Positions 50,494 through 54,520 of a stretch of DNA of 54,520 nucleotides are shown here, one piece after another (within the stretch, counting starts at the first letter, position 1; each line of letters opens with the position of its first letter). Below the pieces are notes generated by a model. The model made no database searches. It saw nothing but the letters and a program-made list of their open reading frames with translations, and had not been told where the DNA came from. This DNA comes from Bacteroidota bacterium (GTDB lineage Bacteria; Bacteroidota; Bacteroidia; 2-12-FULL-35-15). A program made the translations under genes and the position numbers. The DNA lies in assembly GCA_023251835.1 (NCBI GenBank), contig JAHEXZ010000029.1:1-54520 (forward strand), in the 5' to 3' direction.

Positions 50494-50527
50494 AGATTCA
50501 AAAATAGTTAGATTAAGTTTGGTTACT

Positions 50528-52681
50528 CTAAGAGAGTTCCGGCACAGCCACCAAATTCTCCTTCTGATAAAAATTACCTCCGGTTTCTGCTAACTCTTTC
50601 AATCTTTTTGTAGGACTAAAACGTTTACCGTATTTTTTTGCAAGAATAGTGCATTCGTCAACAAACTTTTTAACTCCTACAGTATCAATAAATGAGATAA
50701 CACCACCCGTGTATGGCGCAAATCCCCAACCGAGGATAGAACCAATATCGGCATCAGCAGGCTTAGTAACAATATTCTCCTCCAAACATTTTACCGCTTC
50801 CAGTGCCTGAATATATAACAAACGTTTTTTTATTTCCTCTGCACCCGGCTGATTTGATTTAGGAGAATATAATTTAGATAACCCAGGCCACAACATTTTT
50901 TTACCATCATCAGGGTATTCATAAAAGCCTTTTTTGGCCTTTTTACCAGGTCTGTTTAACTCATCAATAAATTTATTAATAACATCAACAGCAGCCGTTT
51001 TACTTTTCTTTCCTGTGTCAGTCTCTGTTTGTTTGTTTATTTTATAACACAATTCAATGCTTACCTCGTCTGCCAATGCAAGCGGGCCAACCGGCATACC
51101 GGCCATTTTTCCTGCATTTTCAATAAGTGCAGGAGCAATACCTTCTGCCAGACATTCCATACCTTCAAACAAATAAGTTGAAAAAACACGCGAGGTGTAA
51201 AAACCTCTTCCATCATTCACCACAATAGGCGTTTTTTTAATCTTTTTCACAAAGTCAATGGCCATTGCAATAGCATAATCAGAAGTTTTTTTACCTAAGA
51301 TAACTTCTACCAACTGCATCTTATCTACCGGTGAAAAGAAATGAAGGCCAATAAAATTTCCTGGCCGCGCTGAAACTTTTGCCAATCCCGTTATAGGCAA
51401 GGTAGATGTATTGGATGCAAATACTGCATTTTTGGAAAGTACGGCTTCTGTTTCTTTGGTAACAGTCGCCTTCAGTTCACGACTTTCAAACACCGCTTCA
51501 ATCACCAAATCGCAACCGGTAAGGTCAGCAGGATTATCTGTTGCATGTATTCTGTTTAACTGTTCATCGTATTTTTCTTTGGTAATCTGGTTCTTGGAAA
51601 GCTTGTCTGAAAATAACTTTACAGAATATGCCTTCCCTTTTTCAGCGGATTCTTTGGTAACATCTTTCAACACCACATTCAAACCATTTACTGCTGCCAC
51701 ATAAGCTATACCTGCTCCCATCATACCAGCTCCAAGTATTCCCACTTTTTTAATGGTTGTTGGAGGAACAGTTGCCGGTCTGGCTTCCCCTTTATTTGCT
51801 TCATTCATATTGATAAACATAGTACGAATCATATTCTTCGATTCGGCAGATAAAACACATTTTGTAAAATAGCGGCACTCTACTGTTAATGCCCTATCAA
51901 TAGGCAATTGCAACCCTTCGTAAACACAGTTGAGAATTGCATTTACAGCCGGATAATTACCATACGTTTTTTTAAGAGCCAGTCCGGCAGCAGCAGGCAG
52001 TATTGTTAATACTTTAGGACTTTGTATTTCCCCTCCGGGGATTCTGAATTTTTCTTCATCCCAGGGCTGTACTGATTTACCGGTGCTTAGAATCCATTGC
52101 TTTGCAGCAGGAATCAATTGCTCCTGCACATCCACCAATTGATTAATCAATCCGCTTTTCAATGCCTGTTCAGGACGCAACTTTTTACCTTCCAGCAATA
52201 AAGGCAATGCTTCCTGCACACCTATCATACGTGGCAGCTTTTGTGTGCCCCCACCTCCGGGAAGCAGACCAAGCAATACTTCCGGCAATCCTATCTGTAT
52301 TCTGGAATCATTCACGGCAATACGGTAATGGCAGGCAAGACAAATCTCATATCCACCTCCCAGTGCAGTACCATTGATAGCAGCCACTACAGGTTTGCCA
52401 CCTGTTTCTGTTTTTCTCAAGACAGCATGAAGACGGTTGGCCAGCGCCATAACTTCTTTCGGATCATTTACACCGATAATCATCTTCAGATCGGCACCTA
52501 ACATAAAATCTTTTTTTGAAGAGGTGATGATAATGCCTTTTACTGTTTGATCAGCAATAGCAGCGCTGATATTTTGTTCAAAATCAGAAAGAAATTCTGA
52601 ATCAATTACGTTTACGGATGAGTTGCTGTTATCAAAGCTGATAGTTGCTATTCCGTCTGTGTCTGTTGTGTAGTGTATCAT
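50528..52681 (-). CDS. fadB: Fatty-acid oxidation multifunctional enzyme (enoyl-CoA hydratase / 3-hydroxyacyl-CoA dehydrogenase)
   Basis: The protein is about 717 residues from the ATG at 52681 (MIHYTTDTDGIATISFDNSN); an upstream in-frame ATG at 52780 lies inside the thiolase gene. The hydratase domain has 'AAINGTALGGGYEICLACHYRIA' and 'GLLPGGGGTQKLPRMIG'. The dehydrogenase domain has 'VGILGAGMMGAGIAYVAAVNGL', 'SNTSTLPITGLA' and 'GLHFFSPVDKMQLVEVI'. It performs steps two and three of beta-oxidation. Its start is 1 base after the fadA stop, so the two are co-translated. The C-terminal repeat of the dehydrogenase is complete. Confidence 0.93.
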   Translation of the reverse strand: MIHYTTDTDGIATISFDNSNSSVNVIDSEFLSDFEQNISAAIADQTVKGIIITSSKKDFMLGADLKMIIGVNDPKEVMALANRLHAVLRKTETGGKPVVAAINGTALGGGYEICLACHYRIAVNDSRIQIGLPEVLLGLLPGGGGTQKLPRMIGVQEALPLLLEGKKLRPEQALKSGLINQLVDVQEQLIPAAKQWILSTGKSVQPWDEEKFRIPGGEIQSPKVLTILPAAAGLALKKTYGNYPAVNAILNCVYEGLQLPIDRALTVECRYFTKCVLSAESKNMIRTMFINMNEANKGEARPATVPPTTIKKVGILGAGMMGAGIAYVAAVNGLNVVLKDVTKESAEKGKAYSVKLFSDKLSKNQITKEKYDEQLNRIHATDNPADLTGCDLVIEAVFESRELKATVTKETEAVLSKNAVFASNTSTLPITGLAKVSARPGNFIGLHFFSPVDKMQLVEVILGKKTSDYAIAMAIDFVKKIKKTPIVVNDGRGFYTSRVFSTYLFEGMECLAEGIAPALIENAGKMAGMPVGPLALADEVSIELCYKINKQTETDTGKKSKTAAVDVINKFIDELNRPGKKAKKGFYEYPDDGKKMLWPGLSKLYSPKSNQPGAEEIKKRLLYIQALEAVKCLEENIVTKPADADIGSILGWGFAPYTGGVISFIDTVGVKKFVDECTILAKKYGKRFSPTKRLKELAETGGNFYQKENLVAVPELS

Positions 52682-52682
52682 G

Positions 52683-53891
52683 TTAAATCCTTTCAATAAT
52701 TGTTGCAATGCCCATACCACCACCAATACAAAGTGTAGCAAGACCTGTTTGTTTGTTAGTTCTTTCCAGTTCATCAACAAGGGTTCCTATAAGCATTCCC
52801 CCTGTAGCGCCCAATGGATGCCCCATAGCGATGGCACCACCGTTAACGTTTACTTTGTCTGCAGAAATGTTAAGTTCATCCATAAACCTTAAAGGAACTA
52901 CAGCAAACGCCTCATTTACCTCAAACAGGTCTATATCCGATACTTTCATCTTTGCTTTCTTCAATGCCTTTAATGAAGCGGGTCCAGGTGCAGTAAGCAT
53001 AATGGTTGGTTCTGCTCCCAGTATGGCAAAAGAGCGTATTTTAGCACGCGGCTTCAGGTTTAGTTTTTTACCAATCTGTTTGCTGCCAATAAGCACAAGT
53101 GAAGCACCATCAACAATACCGGAAGAATTACCTGCATGGTGAGGATGAATCAGGGTTTCTACTTCCGGATAGCTTTGTATTGCCACAGAATCATATCCGG
53201 CCATTGCACCCATTGCTTCAAAAGCAGGTTTAATGGTAGCCAGTTTTTGAATGTTGGCATCTGCACGTACTGTTTCATCACGGTCGAGGATAGTAATGCC
53301 ATTTACATCTTTTACAGGTATTATTGATTTTTTGAATCGTTCTTCTTCCCATGCTTTGGCAGCACGCCTGTGCGATTCAACAGCAAAGGCATCCAACTGT
53401 TCGCGGCTATATCCATATTTGGTGGCAATAAGGTCGGCTGATATGCCTTGTGGAACAATGCGGTAGCTCATTAGCATATTGGGGTCTGAAAACAATGCAA
53501 AACCATCAGATCCCATTGCCACGCGCGACATTGATTCAACACCGCCCGCTACTATAAGGTCAGTAAAACCAGACATTATATAGGCAGATGCCTGGTTGAC
53601 AGCCTCCAATCCTGATCCACAGTAACGGTTGAGTGAAACACCTGCCGTAGTATTGCTATATCCGGCTGCAATAGCCGCTGTTTTTGCTATGTCGGAACCT
53701 TGTTCAGCCACCTGTGTAACACAACCTATGATGGAATCTTCTACATACGAAGTATCTAAGTTGTTGCGTTCGCGTATTGCTTTAAAGGTTGTGGTTAGCA
53801 GCCGTAGTGCCGGCACTTCATGTAGAGTACCATCTTTTTTGCCCCTTCCTCGCGGGGTACGTACTGCATCGTAAATAAAAGCTTCTGCCAT
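52683..53891 (-). CDS. fadA: Acetyl-CoA acyltransferase (thiolase)
   Basis: This 402-residue thiolase performs the last step of beta-oxidation. The nucleophile Cys is in 'SLNRYCGSGLEAVNQAS' (about residue 90), with 'GGVESMS', 'VNGGAIAMGHPLGATGG' (catalytic His) and 'LATLCIGGGMGIATIIE' (second Cys). It is the first gene of the fadA-fadB pair. A perfect 8-bp palindrome lies about 70 bases upstream and may be the operator for acyl-CoA-dependent control. Confidence 0.94.
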   Translation of the reverse strand: MAEAFIYDAVRTPRGRGKKDGTLHEVPALRLLTTTFKAIRERNNLDTSYVEDSIIGCVTQVAEQGSDIAKTAAIAAGYSNTTAGVSLNRYCGSGLEAVNQASAYIMSGFTDLIVAGGVESMSRVAMGSDGFALFSDPNMLMSYRIVPQGISADLIATKYGYSREQLDAFAVESHRRAAKAWEEERFKKSIIPVKDVNGITILDRDETVRADANIQKLATIKPAFEAMGAMAGYDSVAIQSYPEVETLIHPHHAGNSSGIVDGASLVLIGSKQIGKKLNLKPRAKIRSFAILGAEPTIMLTAPGPASLKALKKAKMKVSDIDLFEVNEAFAVVPLRFMDELNISADKVNVNGGAIAMGHPLGATGGMLIGTLVDELERTNKQTGLATLCIGGGMGIATIIERI

Positions 53892-53960
53892 TTTTATAAA
53901 AGTTTAAGCTGAACCAGTTTCAGCATCCGGTTAAAAGGTTATAAGTTGCATGTTTATTGG

Positions 53961-53980
53961 AAACTATACTACTATAGTTT
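53961..53980. promoter_or_regulatory. Palindromic operator candidate upstream of fadA
   Basis: AAACTATACTACTATAGTTT is a perfect 8-bp inverted repeat with a 4-base spacer. It is placed where the fadA promoter's spacer and -7 region would be on the minus strand (TTTTTG at about 53992-53987 as -33). Such palindromes typically bind a TetR- or FadR-like repressor, which is not in the window. Confidence 0.45.
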
Positions 53981-54014
53981 GTATTCAAAAATAACTATTT
54001 TTTTTAAATATACT

Positions 54015-54054
54015 GAATCTTAGTGAGTTTGCGATAGCAAAGTCGGTTAGATTC
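54015..54054. terminator. Hairpin downstream of the DUF4835 gene
   Basis: GAATCT (54015-54020) and AGATTC (54049-54054) close a stem with GAGTTTGC / GCAAAGTC inside. It is another member of the GTTTGC palindrome type. It ends 48 bases before the DUF4835 stop on the minus strand and probably terminates its transcript. Confidence 0.45.
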
Positions 54055-54101
54055 GGTAATATGCTCTGGATAAAACTCAATAAGTATAGCCTCCCCCGCT
54101 A

Positions 54102-54520
54102 TCACTTCGCTGCCATTATTTTCTGGTATTTATTGCTATTGGTAGGATCAATCTCATTCAGCAGATTCACAATTTTGGCCTTTTCATCAGGGAAAGCTCC
54201 TGAAAAAATATTGATTATTTCATCTGATTTTGCATTAAAAAAAACCTGCATGCTGTATGATAATGGTTTAATTTGGTGTATCTTTCTCAGATTCAGAAGG
54301 CTTTCATAGATATTTGTACGGGCAGTTTCTTTATTATCAACCATCATATCCATTCCCAGACGGTGATATTTATACATACATTCACGCAGTGGAACAAACG
54401 TAGCATCCAACATATTATTAATTAACCAATAACGGTTTTTGTTACCATCAAATGCTTTCCAGCCAAGGTCATTTGAACTTTGTGCATTATTTACAATGGC
54501 TAAGGCTTTTTGCAGGTAAT
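54102..54520 (-). CDS. porD: DUF4835 protein, PorD-like T9SS component (partial)
   Basis: The C-terminal 138 or so residues are present; the gene runs off the right edge. It reads 'ALAIVNNAQSSNDLGWKAFD', 'NKNRYWLINNMLDATFVPLR', 'ECMYKYHRLGMDM', 'MQVFFNAKSDEIINIFSGAF' and 'IVNLLNEIDPTNSNKYQKI'. This is the usual C-terminus of DUF4835, a family that includes PorD linked to type IX secretion. It agrees with the T9SS sorting domains at 33817 and 46648. In many Bacteroidota recN follows; here it does not. Confidence 0.8.
   Translation of the reverse strand, partial: YLQKALAIVNNAQSSNDLGWKAFDGNKNRYWLINNMLDATFVPLRECMYKYHRLGMDMMVDNKETARTNIYESLLNLRKIHQIKPLSYSMQVFFNAKSDEIINIFSGAFPDEKAKIVNLLNEIDPTNSNKYQKIMAAK

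Noticed and set aside
52682-52780. 33-residue N-terminal extension of FadB.
   Set aside because: It lies inside fadA in another frame; the family N-terminus begins at 52681.

Overview
The window is a chromosomal segment of a free-living or environmental Bacteroidota (Flavobacteriia/Sphingobacteriia-like; genus not assignable by eye). The evidence is the family content: a YbbR/YajC/DUF1573/NusB block, a PUR-alpha-like DUF3276 protein, DUF1343, DUF4421 and a PorD-type DUF4835 protein, and two secreted proteins with C-terminal type IX secretion (T9SS) sorting domains. Genes are AT-rich, and several are preceded by the Bacteroidota promoter pattern (TTG near -33, TAnnTTTG near -7).

Layout. 0-19 kb is mostly core: ybbR, yajC, DUF1573 lipoprotein, nusB, leucine dehydrogenase, an ABC exporter, a PUR-like protein, a NamZ-like DUF1343 protein, a LolC/E-type permease, an OmpA-family protein, cystathionine beta-synthase, a truncated metal/cobalamin-binding protein, guaB, and three consecutive periplasmic folding genes (large PpiC protein, SurA-like lipoprotein, SurA). 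19-27 kb is disturbed. moxR has been separated from surA by an accessory DUF4143 ATPase with transposase relics. It is followed by a broken HEPN/nucleotidyltransferase pair and a complete SiaABC-like module: a TPR sensor with a PP2C phosphatase domain, a SiaC-like phosphoprotein and a kinase with two SiaB-like halves. 27-33.4 kb is core again: pckA, rsmE, ppx/gppA, ppk1, sixA.

33.4-40.5 kb is accessory. A run of four unrelated genes, all on the minus strand, is separated by integron attC-like sequences and two degenerate group II intron 3' ends. No integrase gene is visible. Next come a MITE copy and an AbiEi/AbiEii toxin-antitoxin pair. The AbiE pair lies between a tRNA-Leu(UAG) gene and a 26-bp copy of that tRNA's 3' end, the footprint of a site-specific integration. 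40.5-54.5 kb returns to ordinary content: a DUF4421 gene broken by an in-frame TGA, an M1 peptidase, a TPR protein, a yeast-type cytosine deaminase, a large T9SS-sorted choice-of-anchor B protein, a glycosyltransferase, msrA, a fadB/fadA beta-oxidation pair with a palindromic operator candidate, and the end of a PorD-like gene.

Small dispersed palindromes and inverted-repeat elements recur throughout. They include a ~275-bp MITE (three copies, two with target-site duplications), REP-like hairpins, and palindromes that have entered coding sequence in frame (twice in rsmE, probably once in the SurA signal peptide). The observations most worth checking are the integrase-less cassette run with intron relics, the tRNA-Leu/AbiE element, the SiaABC-like module and the in-frame palindromes.
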